NCBI RefSeq assembly: GCF_014764305.1
Contig: NZ_CP061703.1
Location: forward strand, 1,952,800 to 2,016,799
Source: Mesoflavibacter profundi
GTDB lineage: Bacteria > Bacteroidota > Bacteroidia > Flavobacteriales > Flavobacteriaceae
Direction of reading: 5' to 3'
Length of the DNA: 64,000 bases
Both the position numbers and the translations under genes were made by a program. Under the pieces are notes generated by a model. The model searched no databases and was not told the origin of the DNA. It saw only the letters and a list, made by a program, of their open reading frames with translations. Of the stretch, positions 1-10,444 are shown piece after piece (position 1 is the stretch's first letter; each line of letters opens with the position of its first letter).

Positions 1-1910
1 AACCCATCATAACCTAAACTTGCTCTAGCATAAAGACCATCTACTTTAGATTTAGCTTCATATTCTGAAGGAGCGTTAATAGGATTAACACTATTTGACA
101 ATGCATATAAGCCTGCTAGGTTTAATCCTCCATTAGTTTGCGCAAAGATGCTGTTTCTTTCATTCACTCTTAAATTGAATCCTAAGTTTCCGTCAAGGTT
201 TAATTTTTCAGTTAAATCTCTATTAAAATTAAGGATTAAATCATAGTTATACTCAGATACATTATTGTTGTATCTGCTGTAAGAAGAAACGTTTGCACTT
301 CCAACATTTGTTCTTTCTTCTTGTAATTCAGAGTATGTGTCAAAAGTAAATCTACCTAATACGCTTAACCAATCATTTATTTCGTAATCTAATACTAAGT
401 TTCCAAAGTATCTGTTTCTTTCGTCAGTTTGGTAATTTTCATAAAATGTCCAATAAGGGTTATCAGAATAAATTGGACTTAAATCTGTAGATGAATTTGG
501 ATTCCAGGTAATATTGTCTCCTGTTGCAAAATAAGCTTGTTCTTGTTCAGCAACATCTACGTTTACTTGCCACCATTGTCTAAATTGTTGCATTACGTTA
601 TTTGCATCATATCCAGTACCGTATCTTCCTTTTCCACCAGTATTTGTGTATGTAAAAGTTGTTGAAGCTGTTAATTTATCAGTTAAATCTTGTGAGCCAG
701 AAAAGTTTATTGTGTTTCTTTTAATCTCACTATTAGGTAGGTTACCTTCTTGTAGTAAATTAGTAATTCCTAATCTAAAAGTACTTTTATCTGTTCCTCC
801 ATCTAAAGACACAGAGTTAATTCTTGTAGCACCAGATTTCCATACATAGTTTGGATCGTTTTCACCAGCTACCCATGGAGATGCTTGTTGATAAGTGTCT
901 AATTGAGGATAAATTGAATTCCATTGGAATACTTGTAATGAAGGATCAAATGCTGCTCCATAAGATGCATCTTCAGTAAATGGAGTTGTTAAATCTGGGT
1001 TACCGTCTCCATCAATATCTTCGTATCCAAAATATCCTGATGGGTCATCATAAAATTGACCATATCCTGCACCGTATTCTTTTTGGTAAACAGGTAATGT
1101 TTCCTTATCCGCAGAAGTCACCATATAACTAGAAGTTACTGTAACTCCAATCCCTTTTCTTTTTTGACCTCTTTTTGTTGTAATCATCACTACACCGTTA
1201 GAAGCTCTAGATCCATATAGTGCTGTTGCTGCTGCACCTTTAAGAATGTTTATAGATTCTATATCATCTGGGTTAATATCTGAAGCTGCATTACCGTAAT
1301 CGTATCCACCACGACCAGTAACCTGACCACTTGAATTAGAGTTTCCGTTGTCAATTGGAATTCCATCGATTACAAATAGGGCTTGGTTATTTCCAGCAAT
1401 AGAAGAATTACCTCTAATAACCACGTTTGTTGATCCTCCTAATGTACCAGAAGATTTAATATCTAAACCTGCTACTTTTCCAGAAAGAGAATTAACAAAG
1501 TTTGAAGCTTTAACCTTAGAAACTTCATCTCCTGAAACTTCTTGAGTTGCATAACCTAAACTTTTCTTTTCTCTTTTAATACCTAAAGCAGTTACAACTA
1601 CTTCATCTAATGTGTTGTCTGGTTGCAGACTTACATTTATGGTATTTGAAGATTCTACTGTTACTTCTTTTGTTCCATAGCCGACGTAACTAAAGGCTAA
1701 TACTTGACCGTTATTTACAGATATACTGTAATTACCGTCAAAATCTGTTGTTGTTCCGTTTGAAGTTCCTTTTACAGAAACGGTTGCCGATGGTAAAGGC
1801 AAGCCGTTTTCGTCGGAAACAACTCCAGAAACAGTTTTTTCTTGCGCAAATGAAAGTTGCACAATAAACGCTAGGAATAGCGTTAAAATTCCACTAAACT
1901 TTGTTTTCAT
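1..1910 (-). CDS. SusC/RagA-family TonB-dependent outer-membrane receptor (partial, C-terminus outside window)
   Basis: Outer-membrane active-transport channel that normally works with a SusD-like lipoprotein to import glycans or peptides using TonB energy. The gene starts with ATG at 1908-1910 and reads leftward off the window edge, so about 636 codons are visible. Seen in the translation: a signal peptide (about residues 1-22, ending LSFA-Q), a carboxypeptidase-like beta-sandwich domain (about 25-97), the TonB-box and SusC signature LDEVVVTALGIKREKKSLGY at 101-120, and a plug domain with RGNSSIAGNNQALFVIDGIP and the RagA motif KGAAATALYGSRASNG. The matching susD would lie downstream, before position 1, and cannot be checked. 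The substrate cannot be inferred from this part. Confidence 0.95.
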   Translation of the reverse strand, partial: MKTKFSGILTLFLAFIVQLSFAQEKTVSGVVSDENGLPLPSATVSVKGTSNGTTTDFDGNYSISVNNGQVLAFSYVGYGTKEVTVESSNTINVSLQPDNTLDEVVVTALGIKREKKSLGYATQEVSGDEVSKVKASNFVNSLSGKVAGLDIKSSGTLGGSTNVVIRGNSSIAGNNQALFVIDGIPIDNGNSNSSGQVTGRGGYDYGNAASDINPDDIESINILKGAAATALYGSRASNGVVMITTKRGQKRKGIGVTVTSSYMVTSADKETLPVYQKEYGAGYGQFYDDPSGYFGYEDIDGDGNPDLTTPFTEDASYGAAFDPSLQVFQWNSIYPQLDTYQQASPWVAGENDPNYVWKSGATRINSVSLDGGTDKSTFRLGITNLLQEGNLPNSEIKRNTINFSGSQDLTDKLTASTTFTYTNTGGKGRYGTGYDANNVMQQFRQWWQVNVDVAEQEQAYFATGDNITWNPNSSTDLSPIYSDNPYWTFYENYQTDERNRYFGNLVLDYEINDWLSVLGRFTFDTYSELQEERTNVGSANVSSYSRYNNNVSEYNYDLILNFNRDLTEKLNLDGNLGFNLRVNERNSIFAQTNGGLNLAGLYALSNSVNPINAPSEYEAKSKVDGLYARASLGYDG

Positions 1911-2027
1911 GTTGTTATTTATTTGAATTAGTCATTGCCAAAAATGATAATAAAAAGTTAATAAACCAATAATAGTTGGTTAAAATTTAATTGTGGTTAA
2001 AGATTTGATTGAAAAATCGTTCAACTA

Positions 2028-3710
2028 TTAGAAAGTTGTCGATAGCTTCAAATGGATTTTTGAATTATTCAATTTGAATGGAGTGTTTTCGTTTTTACCG
2101 TTTGCGTATATGAATCTTAGAAGTCCTGATTTGGTTTTTAAGCCAAAACCAAAGCCAAAACTGTAAAGATTTTCATTTAAGTTTAAGTTGTTGTTTTGGA
2201 AATTGGCAAAATCTGTAATGCTGTTAACAAATAAGTTGTTACTAAGAATGTATCTGTATTCTGTGTTTATAACTAATAAAGAATTAGCTGTTAAGGTGTT
2301 TTCAGAGAATCCTCTAATTGAATTTATGCCTCCAAATCTAAAAAGTTCATTTTCTAAAAAATTGTCAGATAGCAGAAGTTGAGTGTCTAAGTTTATGTAG
2401 ATGTTATTAGATTGGTTTAATCTAAATATATGATTTCCATTAAATGTTATTATCTGTTGTTTGTTTGTTGTTAAGCTTGTTTTTCTGTTACCAAATCCTA
2501 AGTTTAGGCTAAATCTGGTTTTAGTATTAAAAAATAAGTCTTCTTGATTTAAAGTGAATGTGTAATTTAAATTGGTGAAGTTAGATTGGTAATTTAATAG
2601 GTTGTTTTCTGTTGTGTTACTTAGGTTGCTTGATATAGTAGTTAGTAATCCTGCGCTAATGATGTGTTTATCGTTAATAGGATAAAATAGATTGATTTTT
2701 TGGGAATTATTAGAGAAAGTTGAATCTATTTTAGTGATATTTAAACCTATATTTAATCCTACAGGTGAGTTTAGAATATAGGGTAATTCTGTGTCGATAT
2801 TAAATATAGTTTGATTGCTTTCGTCTTTCTTGTAATTTAAAATTAATTTTTCTCCAAAATTTAAGTTGTTGATTAACTCGACGTCTAAGTATCCATTAAA
2901 TTCTATTTTGTTAGTATTTTCGTTTGTTGTAAACCCTAGAAAACCATCAAAATTGTTGCTTTTTGTTTTTTCTAAATACATATATAATATAGAAGAGTCT
3001 TTAGTGAATAAAATTTCGGGCTCTTTTATTTGTCTTGAAAATGATAAGCTTTTTAATCGATTAAGTTTTTTTCTAACTTGTGTTAAATTTAAATTCTTAC
3101 CATTTTTAATTTTTAAAAAATGATTAACGTAGGATTTAGGAAACTTTTTGTAACCTCTAATTTTAATTTGATCTATTTTTCTTTTATTTCCATTTTTTTC
3201 AATTATCAATTGTGCTTTTAATGTGTTTTCATTCTTTTGTTTAATTTCTGTTAATTTTAAATTTAAAAATGGATAGCCTTTATTGCTTAGTTGGTTGCTT
3301 AGAGTCTGTAAATTTTCTTCGACAGTTTCATAATTAATTATTAAGTCACTTGGAAGTAAGTATGTTATTTCTTTCAAAAGAAAATTGTCTTCAATGAATT
3401 CTAAGCTAATTTCTATTTTTTCAATTTTATGTCTAGTTTGATAATAATATATAGTTGTGTTCGTATTTGAGTTGTTTTCTTTTTCAATAGAAAAATTAAT
3501 GTAGCCTTCGTTGATTAATTTTTTTGTAAAGTCATTAAGTAGACTATCTTTTTCTGAAGAATTGGAATATGTTCTAATTATGTCATATTTGTTATTCGCA
3601 TCTTTATTTGTTGAGTCTATGTTTTTAAAATGAAGATTTTTGCTTTGTCCTATAAGAAAAACAGGGAGATAAAATGCGAAAAGAAATAGAAATAAAGATG
3701 AAATTTTCAA
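2028..3710 (-). CDS. Omp85-family (BamA/TamA-like) outer-membrane beta-barrel protein
   Basis: 560 residues. The start is TTG at 3708-3710: an in-frame stop lies two codons upstream and the signal peptide (MKISSLFLFLFAFYLPVFLIG) begins right at this TTG, with no early ATG available. The N-terminal third contains POTRA-like alpha/beta repeats (about residues 70-230). The C-terminal half is a barrel rich in alternating aromatic strands and ends in Phe. The diagnostic loop-6 motif of the Omp85 superfamily, GGINSIRGF, lies at about 460-468 with R466-G467-F468. It is shorter than BamA (usually over 780 residues), so it is probably an accessory Omp85 protein and not the essential assembly pore. It is divergent from the ribosomal cluster and about 110 bp downstream of the SusC-like gene. 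Specific role unknown. Confidence 0.8.
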   Translation of the reverse strand: MKISSLFLFLFAFYLPVFLIGQSKNLHFKNIDSTNKDANNKYDIIRTYSNSSEKDSLLNDFTKKLINEGYINFSIEKENNSNTNTTIYYYQTRHKIEKIEISLEFIEDNFLLKEITYLLPSDLIINYETVEENLQTLSNQLSNKGYPFLNLKLTEIKQKNENTLKAQLIIEKNGNKRKIDQIKIRGYKKFPKSYVNHFLKIKNGKNLNLTQVRKKLNRLKSLSFSRQIKEPEILFTKDSSILYMYLEKTKSNNFDGFLGFTTNENTNKIEFNGYLDVELINNLNFGEKLILNYKKDESNQTIFNIDTELPYILNSPVGLNIGLNITKIDSTFSNNSQKINLFYPINDKHIISAGLLTTISSNLSNTTENNLLNYQSNFTNLNYTFTLNQEDLFFNTKTRFSLNLGFGNRKTSLTTNKQQIITFNGNHIFRLNQSNNIYINLDTQLLLSDNFLENELFRFGGINSIRGFSENTLTANSLLVINTEYRYILSNNLFVNSITDFANFQNNNLNLNENLYSFGFGFGLKTKSGLLRFIYANGKNENTPFKLNNSKIHLKLSTTF

Positions 3711-3817
3711 TACTCAATTTTTAGTTAAATAATAAATGTAAAATTAGATGAATTAATTCAAATGAAAATTTATTATCTATTAATAAGTAAATTCCTTTGA
3801 AAATTAATGCTTTAAGA

Positions 3818-3848
3818 TTTGAATTATTAAATTTAATTTCTACCTTTG
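3818..3848 (+). promoter_or_regulatory. Bacteroidota-type sigma-A promoter of the str/S10/spc cluster
   Basis: TTTG at 3818-3821 is followed after 19 nt by TACCTTTG at 3841-3848. This fits the Bacteroidota housekeeping consensus (-33 TTTG, -7 TAnnTTTG). Transcription would begin near 3853, giving a leader of about 40 nt before rpsL. No other strong element lies between the divergent Omp85 gene and rpsL. Confidence 0.8.
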
Positions 3849-3892
3849 CAGCCCTCTAAGAAGAGGTAACGAAAAAATTATATATAAATTAT

Positions 3893-4267
3893 ATGCCAAC
3901 AATTTCACAATTAGTACGAAAAGGAAGAGCCAAAATAACCAAGAAGAGTAAATCGGCTGCTTTAGATTCGTGTCCGCAAAGACGTGGTGTATGTACTCGT
4001 GTTTACACAACAACACCTAAAAAACCTAACTCAGCAATGCGTAAGGTAGCAAGGGTTCGTTTAACAAACGGTAACGAGGTTAATGCATACATTGGTGGAG
4101 AAGGTCACAATCTACAAGAGCACTCGATAGTATTGGTTAGAGGTGGAAGGGTAAAAGATTTACCAGGAGTTAGATATCACATCGTTCGTGGTGCTTTAGA
4201 CACAGCAGGTGTTGCGGGTAGAACACAACGTAGATCTAAGTATGGTGCAAAACGCCCTAAGAAGTAA
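3893..4267 (+). CDS. rpsL: 30S ribosomal protein S12
   Basis: 124 residues, the normal S12 length, and part of the decoding centre of the small subunit. Conserved blocks [20 protein letters not shown] (27-46) and [13 protein letters not shown] (84-96) are intact. Lys43 and Lys88, where substitutions confer streptomycin resistance in other bacteria, are both Lys, so this is the sensitive-type sequence. First gene of the str operon, 45 bp downstream of a strong promoter match; rpsG follows after 22 bp. Confidence 0.99.
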   Translation: MPTISQLVRKGRAKITKKSKSAALDSCPQRRGVCTRVYTTTPKKPNSAMRKVARVRLTNGNEVNAYIGGEGHNLQEHSIVLVRGGRVKDLPGVRYHIVRGALDTAGVAGRTQRRSKYGAKRPKK

Positions 4268-4289
4268 TTTAAAACTTTAAGAAGAAGAC

Positions 4290-4766
4290 ATGAGAAAAAG
4301 ACAAGCGAAAAAAAGACCGCTTTTACCAGATCCGCGTTTTAACGATCAGTTAGTTACTAGATTCGTTAATATGATGATGTGGGACGGAAAAAAATCTGTT
4401 GCTTTCAAGGTGTTTTATGATGCTATTGACATTGTAGATCAAAAGAAAACAGATGATGAAAAAACAGCTTTAGAAATATGGAAAGATGCTTTATCAAACG
4501 TAATGCCTCACGTAGAAGTGCGTAGTCGTCGTGTTGGTGGTGCTACTTTTCAGATTCCTAATCCAATTCGTGCAGATCGTAAAGTTTCGACTGCAATGAA
4601 ATGGTTAATAGGTTATGCTCGTAAAAGAAACGAGAAATCTATGGCTTTAAGATTAGCTTCAGAAATTTTAGCAGCGTCTAAAGAAGAAGGAGCAGCTGTA
4701 AAGAAACGTATAGATACTCACAAAATGGCAGAAGCTAATAAAGCATTCTCTCACTTTAGATTCTAA
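4290..4766 (+). CDS. rpsG: 30S ribosomal protein S7
   Basis: 158 residues. S7 nucleates assembly of the 30S head by binding the 3' domain of 16S rRNA and lies at the E site. The typical start [18 protein letters not shown] and the [13 protein letters not shown] block (about 87-99) are present. Second gene of the str operon, with only 5 bp to fusA, so translational coupling is likely. Confidence 0.99.
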   Translation: MRKRQAKKRPLLPDPRFNDQLVTRFVNMMMWDGKKSVAFKVFYDAIDIVDQKKTDDEKTALEIWKDALSNVMPHVEVRSRRVGGATFQIPNPIRADRKVSTAMKWLIGYARKRNEKSMALRLASEILAASKEEGAAVKKRIDTHKMAEANKAFSHFRF

Positions 4767-4771
4767 AAAAA

Positions 4772-6898
4772 ATGGCAAGAGATTTAAAATTTACAAGAAA
4801 TATAGGAATTGCTGCTCATATTGATGCTGGTAAAACAACAACAACAGAGCGTATTCTTTACTATACAGGAGTTTCACATAAAATAGGTGAAGTACATGAT
4901 GGTGCTGCAACTATGGATTGGATGGAGCAAGAGCAGGAAAGAGGTATTACAATTACTTCTGCTGCAACTACTTGTACTTGGAACTTCCCATTAGAAAATG
5001 GACAACCAACACCAGATACAAAAGGGTATCATTTTAATATTATCGATACTCCAGGTCACGTTGATTTTACTGTAGAGGTAAACCGTTCATTACGTGTATT
5101 AGATGGTTTAGTGTTTTTATTTAGTGCTGTAGATGGTGTAGAGCCTCAATCAGAAACTAACTGGAGACTTGCAGATAACTACAAAGTACCACGTATCGGT
5201 TTTGTTAATAAGATGGATCGTCAAGGATCTAACTTTTTAGCAGTATGTCAACAAGTAAAAGACATGTTAAAATCAAACGCAGTGCCAATTGTATTAAATA
5301 TTGGTGATGAGGCTGATTTTAAAGGAGTTGTTGATTTAGTTAAGAACAGAGCAATAGTATGGCATGACGAAACTCAAGGGGCAACTTTTGATGTTATCGA
5401 AATTCCAGAAGATATGAAAGAAGAAGCTCGTAAATATCGTGCGCTTTTAATAGAGGAAGTTGCAACGTATGACGAGAATCTTTTAGAAAAATTCATGGAG
5501 GATGAAGATTCTATTACAGAAGAAGAAGTGCACGCTGCATTAAGAGCTGCTGTAATGGATATGGCTATAATACCTATGGTATGTGGTTCTTCGTTTAAAA
5601 ATAAAGGTGTACAGTTTTTATTAGATGCTGTTTGTCGTTATTTACCTTCTCCATTAGATAGAGATAATATTATAGGAACAGATCCGAAATCTGGAGACGA
5701 AGTAGTTCGTAGACCAGACGTAAACGATCCGTTTGCAGCATTAGCATTTAAGATTGCTACAGATCCATTTGTTGGACGTTTAGCATTCTTCCGTGCATAT
5801 TCAGGAAGATTAGATGCAGGTTCATACGTTTTAAATAACCGTTCAGGTAAAAAAGAGCGTATCTCTCGTATCTATCAAATGCATTCTAATAAACAAAATG
5901 CAATTGAATATATTGAAGCTGGAGATATAGGTGCAGCTGTAGGATTTAAAGATATCAAAACAGGAGATACTTTATCTGCTGAAAATGCACCAATTGTTTT
6001 AGAATCAATGGAATTCCCAGATCCAGTAATTGGTATCGCGGTTGAACCAAAAACTAAAGCAGATGTTGATAAATTAGGTATGGCTTTAGCAAAATTAGCT
6101 GAAGAAGATCCAACGTTTACAGCAAGAACAGACGAAGCTTCAGGTCAAACAATTATATCAGGAATGGGTGAGCTTCACTTAGATATTATTGTAGATCGTT
6201 TAAAGCGTGAGTTTAAAGTAGAAGTAAACCAAGGTCAACCTCAAGTAGAGTACAAAGAAGCTGTTACTCAACGTGCAGAACACAGAGAAGTTTACAAAAA
6301 ACAATCTGGTGGACGTGGTAAATTCGCAGATATTGTATTTACATTAGAGCCTGCAGAAGAAGGAAAAGATGGTTTAGAATTTGTTTCTGAAATTAAAGGT
6401 GGTAATGTACCTAAAGAATTCGTTCCTTCAGTAGAAAAAGGATTCAAAGAAGCAATGAAAAATGGACCTTTAGCTGGATACGAAGTAGATGCTATGAAGG
6501 TTACTTTAACAGATGGTTCATACCATGATGTAGATTCTGATCAATTATCATTCGAATTAGCTGCCAAATTAGGGTTTAAAGCTGCTGCAAAAGCTGCTAA
6601 AGCTGTAATCATGGAGCCAATGATGAAATTAGAAGTAATTACACCAGAAGAAAACATGGGTGATATCGTTGGAGATTTAAATCGTCGTAGAGGTCAAGTA
6701 AGTGATATGGGTGATCGTAACGGAGCAAAAACTGTAAAGGCAGTAGTGCCATTATCAGAAATGTTTGGTTATGTAACTACTTTAAGAACTTTATCTTCAG
6801 GACGTGCAACTTCAACAATGGAATTTTCTCATTATGCAGAAACTCCATCTAACATATCTGAAGAAGTAATAAAAGCTGCTAAAGGCGTTGAATCGTAA
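4772..6898 (+). CDS. fusA: Elongation factor G
   Basis: 708 residues. Translocase GTPase that moves tRNA and mRNA through the ribosome and, with RRF, recycles it. G1 [10 protein letters not shown] is at 15-24, G3 DTPGH at 92-96, G4 NKMD at 146-149 and G5 around CGSS. Domains II-V follow, with the domain-IV GRGKFAD and the [11 protein letters not shown]-type block near the C-terminus (here [11 protein letters not shown]). There is no second fusA-like copy in the window. Unlike the enterobacterial str operon, tuf does not follow; rpsJ begins 11 bp downstream. Confidence 0.99.
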   Translation: MARDLKFTRNIGIAAHIDAGKTTTTERILYYTGVSHKIGEVHDGAATMDWMEQEQERGITITSAATTCTWNFPLENGQPTPDTKGYHFNIIDTPGHVDFTVEVNRSLRVLDGLVFLFSAVDGVEPQSETNWRLADNYKVPRIGFVNKMDRQGSNFLAVCQQVKDMLKSNAVPIVLNIGDEADFKGVVDLVKNRAIVWHDETQGATFDVIEIPEDMKEEARKYRALLIEEVATYDENLLEKFMEDEDSITEEEVHAALRAAVMDMAIIPMVCGSSFKNKGVQFLLDAVCRYLPSPLDRDNIIGTDPKSGDEVVRRPDVNDPFAALAFKIATDPFVGRLAFFRAYSGRLDAGSYVLNNRSGKKERISRIYQMHSNKQNAIEYIEAGDIGAAVGFKDIKTGDTLSAENAPIVLESMEFPDPVIGIAVEPKTKADVDKLGMALAKLAEEDPTFTARTDEASGQTIISGMGELHLDIIVDRLKREFKVEVNQGQPQVEYKEAVTQRAEHREVYKKQSGGRGKFADIVFTLEPAEEGKDGLEFVSEIKGGNVPKEFVPSVEKGFKEAMKNGPLAGYEVDAMKVTLTDGSYHDVDSDQLSFELAAKLGFKAAAKAAKAVIMEPMMKLEVITPEENMGDIVGDLNRRRGQVSDMGDRNGAKTVKAVVPLSEMFGYVTTLRTLSSGRATSTMEFSHYAETPSNISEEVIKAAKGVES

Positions 6899-6909
6899 AT
6901 CTTAAGAAA

Positions 6910-7215
6910 ATGAGTCAAAAAATCAGAATAAAATTAAAGTCTTACGATCACAATTTAGTAGACAAGTCTGCTGATAAGATTGTAAAAACAGTAAAAAGCA
7001 CTGGAGCAGTTGTTACAGGTCCAATACCTTTACCAACTCACAAAAAGATTTTCACTGTATTACGTTCACCACACGTAAACAAGAAGTCAAGAGAACAATT
7101 TCAATTAAGCTCTTATAAGAGATTATTAGATATCTACTCTTCGTCTTCTAAGACAATTGATGCTTTAATGAAACTTGAATTACCAAGTGGAGTTGAAGTT
7201 GAAATTAAAGTGTAA
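6910..7215 (+). CDS. rpsJ: 30S ribosomal protein S10
   Basis: 101 residues, the usual size. S10 sits in the 30S head and, in other bacteria, pairs with NusB in antitermination. The conserved block [20 protein letters not shown] occupies about 40-59. It is 11 bp behind fusA and so belongs to the str transcript. An unusually long 145-nt gap follows before rplC, so the S10 operon is not tightly packed at this point. Confidence 0.98.
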   Translation: MSQKIRIKLKSYDHNLVDKSADKIVKTVKSTGAVVTGPIPLPTHKKIFTVLRSPHVNKKSREQFQLSSYKRLLDIYSSSSKTIDALMKLELPSGVEVEIKV

Positions 7216-7360
7216 GTAAGATACAAATCGTTTAAAGGATTTAAGCGAAACATGTCCGGAGCTGCGAGCGAAGGAAAAACGGAAAAAAATACAATTCAAG
7301 GCTGAAACGTATTTTCAGCCTTGAGTTTTAATAAATAAATTAATAACTAAATAAATAATT
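7216..7360 (+). promoter_or_regulatory. Structured intergenic leader between rpsJ and rplC
   Basis: 145 nt without a gene, in a cluster where gaps are otherwise mostly under 25 nt. It holds a perfect 11-bp hairpin (CAAGGCTGAAA at 7297-7307, loop CGTAT, TTTCAGCCTTG at 7313-7323) followed by AGTTTTAATAAAT, and upstream a GC-richer patch (7256-7285) with TCCG and CGGA ends that could pair. No clear TAnnTTTG promoter is visible. It could be an attenuator or an autoregulatory target for L4 or L3, because in E. coli L4 controls the S10 operon through a leader. Here the leader would sit one gene later. Function is inferred. Confidence 0.55.
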
Positions 7361-7978
7361 ATGTCTGGGTTAATTGGAAAAAAAATCGGTATGACCAGCA
7401 TCTTTGATGAAAATGGAAAAAACATTCCATGTACAGTAATCGAAGCAGGTCCATGTATCGTTACCCAAGTCAGAACTGAAGAAGTTGATGGCTATAGTGC
7501 TGTACAATTAGGTTTCGATGACGCGACAGAAAAAAGTGCTACTAAAGCAGACTTAGGTCACGCTAAAAAAGCAGGTACTTCTGTAAAACGCAAATTAGTC
7601 GAATTCAAAGGTTTTGAGGAGGAGTACAAATTAGGTGATGCTATTACAGTAGATCATTTTGTAGAAGGAGAATTTGTTGATGTATCAGGTACATCAAAAG
7701 GAAAAGGATTTCAAGGTGTTGTTAAACGTCATGGTTTTGGTGGTGTAGGTCAAGCGACTCACGGTCAGCATAACCGTTTAAGAGCTCCAGGATCTATTGG
7801 AGCTGCATCTTACCCTGCTAGAGTATTCAAAGGAATGAGAATGGCTGGAAGAATGGGAGGAGATTCAGTAAAAGTTGAAAATTTAAGAGTTTTAAAAGTA
7901 GTTCCTGAAAAGAACTTACTAGTGGTTAAAGGTTGTGTACCTGGTCACAAAAACGCTTATGTAATTATCAGAAAGTAA
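7361..7978 (+). CDS. rplC: 50S ribosomal protein L3
   Basis: 205 residues. Early-binding 23S rRNA protein near the peptidyl-transferase centre. The family signature around [20 protein letters not shown] and the central loop [15 protein letters not shown] (with [20 protein letters not shown]) are present. Its stop overlaps the next start as TAATG (7976-7980), so rplD is probably translationally coupled to it. Confidence 0.98.
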   Translation: MSGLIGKKIGMTSIFDENGKNIPCTVIEAGPCIVTQVRTEEVDGYSAVQLGFDDATEKSATKADLGHAKKAGTSVKRKLVEFKGFEEEYKLGDAITVDHFVEGEFVDVSGTSKGKGFQGVVKRHGFGGVGQATHGQHNRLRAPGSIGAASYPARVFKGMRMAGRMGGDSVKVENLRVLKVVPEKNLLVVKGCVPGHKNAYVIIRK

Positions 7979-8607
7979 TGAAAGTAGCAGTTTTAGATAT
8001 AAACGGAAAAGAAACAGGAAGAAAGGCAGACCTTTCTGATGGTGTTTTTGGTATAGAGCCTAACAACCACGCTGTTTATTTAGATGTAAAGCAGTACTTA
8101 GCTAATCAAAGACAAGGTACTCATAAATCTAAAGAAAGAAGTGAAATTGCAGGTAGTACTCGTAAGATTAAAAAACAAAAGGGTACAGGTACAGCAAGAG
8201 CTGGTAGTATTAAATCAGGAGTTTTTAAAGGTGGTGGACGTATGTTCGGTCCAAGACCAAGAAATTACTCTTTTAAATTAAATAAAAATTTAAAGCGTTT
8301 AGCAAGAAAATCTGCTTTATCAATTAAAGCAAATGAAAAGTCAATTATTGTTTTAGAAGATTTCAATTTTGAAACACCAAAAACTAAAAACTTTACAGCA
8401 GTATTAAATGCTTTAGATCTACAGAATAAAAAATCTCTGTTTGTGTTGGGTACGTCAAATAATAATGTATATTTGTCGTCACGTAATTTAAAAGGTTCTG
8501 AGGTTGTAACTACTTCAGAATTAAACACTTACAAGATTTTAAATGCAAATCAAGTAGTTCTTTTAGAGGGTTCTCTAGAAGGAATTGAGTCGAATTTAAG
8601 TAAATAA
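7978..8607 (+). CDS. rplD: 50S ribosomal protein L4
   Basis: 209 residues from the ATG at 7978-7980, which overlaps the rplC stop. This start is preferred over an in-frame upstream ATG inside rplC because [14 protein letters not shown] is the normal L4 N-terminus. The extended rRNA-binding loop (about 45-100, with [13 protein letters not shown] and [14 protein letters not shown]) is intact; in other bacteria it lines the exit tunnel next to L22. In E. coli L4 also represses its own operon, which makes the structured gap before rplC interesting. Confidence 0.97.
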   Translation: MKVAVLDINGKETGRKADLSDGVFGIEPNNHAVYLDVKQYLANQRQGTHKSKERSEIAGSTRKIKKQKGTGTARAGSIKSGVFKGGGRMFGPRPRNYSFKLNKNLKRLARKSALSIKANEKSIIVLEDFNFETPKTKNFTAVLNALDLQNKKSLFVLGTSNNNVYLSSRNLKGSEVVTTSELNTYKILNANQVVLLEGSLEGIESNLSK

Positions 8608-8615
8608 GAAACAAA

Positions 8616-8906
8616 ATGAGTATCTTAATTAAACCTATAATCACAGAAAAAGCAACTGCAAACAGTGAGTTAAATAACTGTTACAGTTTCTTCGTGAACA
8701 CTAAGGCGAACAAGGTAGAAATCAAAAAAGCAGTAGAAGCTGCTTATGGAGTTTCTGTTGAAAAAGTTCGTACAATAAATGTCCGTCCAGATAGAAATAC
8801 TAAGTATACAAAAACTGGTATTCAACATGGTAAAACAAATGCTAAGAAAAAAGCAATTGTACAACTGGCGGAAGGTGAAATGATTGATTTATACACTAAC
8901 ATGTAA
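8616..8906 (+). CDS. rplW: 50S ribosomal protein L23
   Basis: 96 residues. L23 sits at the tunnel exit and docks trigger factor and SRP. The N-terminal ILIKPIITEKAT and the VNTKANKVEIKKAVEAAYGV helix region match the family. It lies 8 bp after rplD and 10 bp before rplB. Confidence 0.97.
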   Translation: MSILIKPIITEKATANSELNNCYSFFVNTKANKVEIKKAVEAAYGVSVEKVRTINVRPDRNTKYTKTGIQHGKTNAKKKAIVQLAEGEMIDLYTNM

Positions 8907-8916
8907 TTAAAGACAA

Positions 8917-9741
8917 ATGTCAGTAAGAAAATTAAAACCAATCACACCAGGTCAGCGATTTAGAGTAGTAAATGGGTTTGACGCCATTACTACTGACAAG
9001 CCGGAGAAAAGTTTATTAGCTCCGAAAAAACGAACTGGTGGTAGAAACAGTCAAGGACGTATGACTATGCGCTATAAAGGTGGTGGTCATAAAAGAAGAT
9101 ATCGTATTATTGATTTCAAAAGAGCTAAAACAGGAATACCTGCAGAAGTAGCTTCAATTCAATACGATCCAAACAGAACAGCATTTATAGCTTTATTAAA
9201 TTACCAAGATGGTGAAAAAGCTTACATTATTGCTCAAAATGGATTAACCGTAGGTCAGACTATAGTTTCTGGTGAAGGTGCTTCACCTGAAATAGGTAAT
9301 GCAATGCCTTTAGCTAATATTCCATTAGGGACAATTATTTCTTGTGTTGAGTTAAGACCAGGTCAAGGTGCTGTTATGGCTCGTAGTGCTGGAGCTTTTG
9401 CTCAGTTAATGGCAAGAGATGGTAAGTTTGCTACTGTTAAGTTACCTTCTGGAGAAACTAGATTAATATTAGTTTCTTGTATGGCTACAATAGGAGCTGT
9501 TTCAAATTCAGATCATCAATTATTAGTTTCTGGTAAAGCAGGACGTAGTAGATGGCTAGGTAGAAGACCAAGAACTAGACCGGTTGTAATGAACCCTGTT
9601 GATCACCCAATGGGTGGTGGAGAAGGAAGATCTTCTGGAGGTCATCCTCGTTCTAGAAACGGTGTACCTGCTAAAGGATTTAGAACACGTTCTAAAACTA
9701 AAGCTAGTAATAAATATATTGTAGAACGTAGAAAGAAATAA
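8917..9741 (+). CDS. rplB: 50S ribosomal protein L2
   Basis: 274 residues, standard length. Required for subunit joining and peptidyl-transferase activity. Seen: [20 protein letters not shown] near 37-56 and the C-terminal [19 protein letters not shown] block containing the conserved His. A basic C-terminus ([19 protein letters not shown]) follows. Third quarter of the S10 operon; rpsS begins 6 bp downstream. Confidence 0.99.
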   Translation: MSVRKLKPITPGQRFRVVNGFDAITTDKPEKSLLAPKKRTGGRNSQGRMTMRYKGGGHKRRYRIIDFKRAKTGIPAEVASIQYDPNRTAFIALLNYQDGEKAYIIAQNGLTVGQTIVSGEGASPEIGNAMPLANIPLGTIISCVELRPGQGAVMARSAGAFAQLMARDGKFATVKLPSGETRLILVSCMATIGAVSNSDHQLLVSGKAGRSRWLGRRPRTRPVVMNPVDHPMGGGEGRSSGGHPRSRNGVPAKGFRTRSKTKASNKYIVERRKK

Positions 9742-9747
9742 TAAGAC

Positions 9748-10026
9748 ATGGCAAGATCATTAAAAAAAGGACCTTACGTTCATTATAAATTAGAAAGAAA
9801 AGTTGCTGCAAATGTAGAAGCTAACAAAAAGACTGTAATCAAAACTTGGTCAAGAGCAAGTATGATTACTCCAGATTTTGTTGGTCAAACTATAGCAGTT
9901 CACAACGGTCGTCAATTTGTACCTGTTTACGTAACAGAAAACATGGTAGGACATAAGTTAGGAGAATTTTCACCTACAAGATCATTTAGAGGTCACGCAG
10001 GTGCTAAAAATAAAGGTAAAAAGTAA
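9748..10026 (+). CDS. rpsS: 30S ribosomal protein S19
   Basis: 92 residues. Binds 16S rRNA in the 30S head with S13 and contacts A-site tRNA. The start [18 protein letters not shown] and the block [20 protein letters not shown] are typical. It is followed after 3 bp by rplV. Confidence 0.98.
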   Translation: MARSLKKGPYVHYKLERKVAANVEANKKTVIKTWSRASMITPDFVGQTIAVHNGRQFVPVYVTENMVGHKLGEFSPTRSFRGHAGAKNKGKK

Positions 10027-10029
10027 GCT

Positions 10030-10437
10030 ATGGGAAGTCGTAAAAAACAAATGGCAGACGCTATTAAGGAAGCGAAAAAGCAAGTTGCTTTTGCAAAACT
10101 TAATAACTGTCCTACGTCACCAAGAAAAATGCGTTTAGTTGCTGATTTAGTAAGAGGAGAACGCGTAGAAAAAGCACTTAACATTTTAAAGTTTAGTCAA
10201 AAAGAAGCTTCAAATCGTTTAGAAAAATTATTACTTTCTGCGATTGCTAATTGGCAAGCTAAAAATGAAGATGCAAGTATTGAAGACGCTGAACTTTTTG
10301 TTCAAGAAATTAGAGTAGATGGTGGATCTATGTTAAAAAGATTAAGACCAGCTCCTCAAGGACGTGCACACAGAATAAGAAAACGCTCAAATCACGTAAC
10401 AATCGTTGTAGGAGCAAACAATAAAACACAAAGCTAA
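10030..10437 (+). CDS. rplV: 50S ribosomal protein L22
   Basis: 135 residues. L22 lines the exit tunnel and its beta-hairpin is a macrolide-resistance site in other bacteria. The core [20 protein letters not shown] and the hairpin region [20 protein letters not shown] are present. The N-terminus has about 20 extra residues before the core compared with E. coli L22. Starts 3 bp after rpsS and ends 7 bp before rpsC. Confidence 0.97.
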   Translation: MGSRKKQMADAIKEAKKQVAFAKLNNCPTSPRKMRLVADLVRGERVEKALNILKFSQKEASNRLEKLLLSAIANWQAKNEDASIEDAELFVQEIRVDGGSMLKRLRPAPQGRAHRIRKRSNHVTIVVGANNKTQS

Positions 10438-10444
10438 GATAGAT

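Noticed and set aside
646-849. Plus-strand ORF opposite the SusC-like receptor (also 1348-1545)
   Set aside because: Antisense shadows of a clearly coding receptor sequence on the minus strand.
7933-7977. N-terminal extension of rplD beginning inside rplC
   Set aside because: The extra 15 residues do not resemble L4, and the ATG at 7978 gives the normal N-terminus and a TAATG overlap with the rplC stop.
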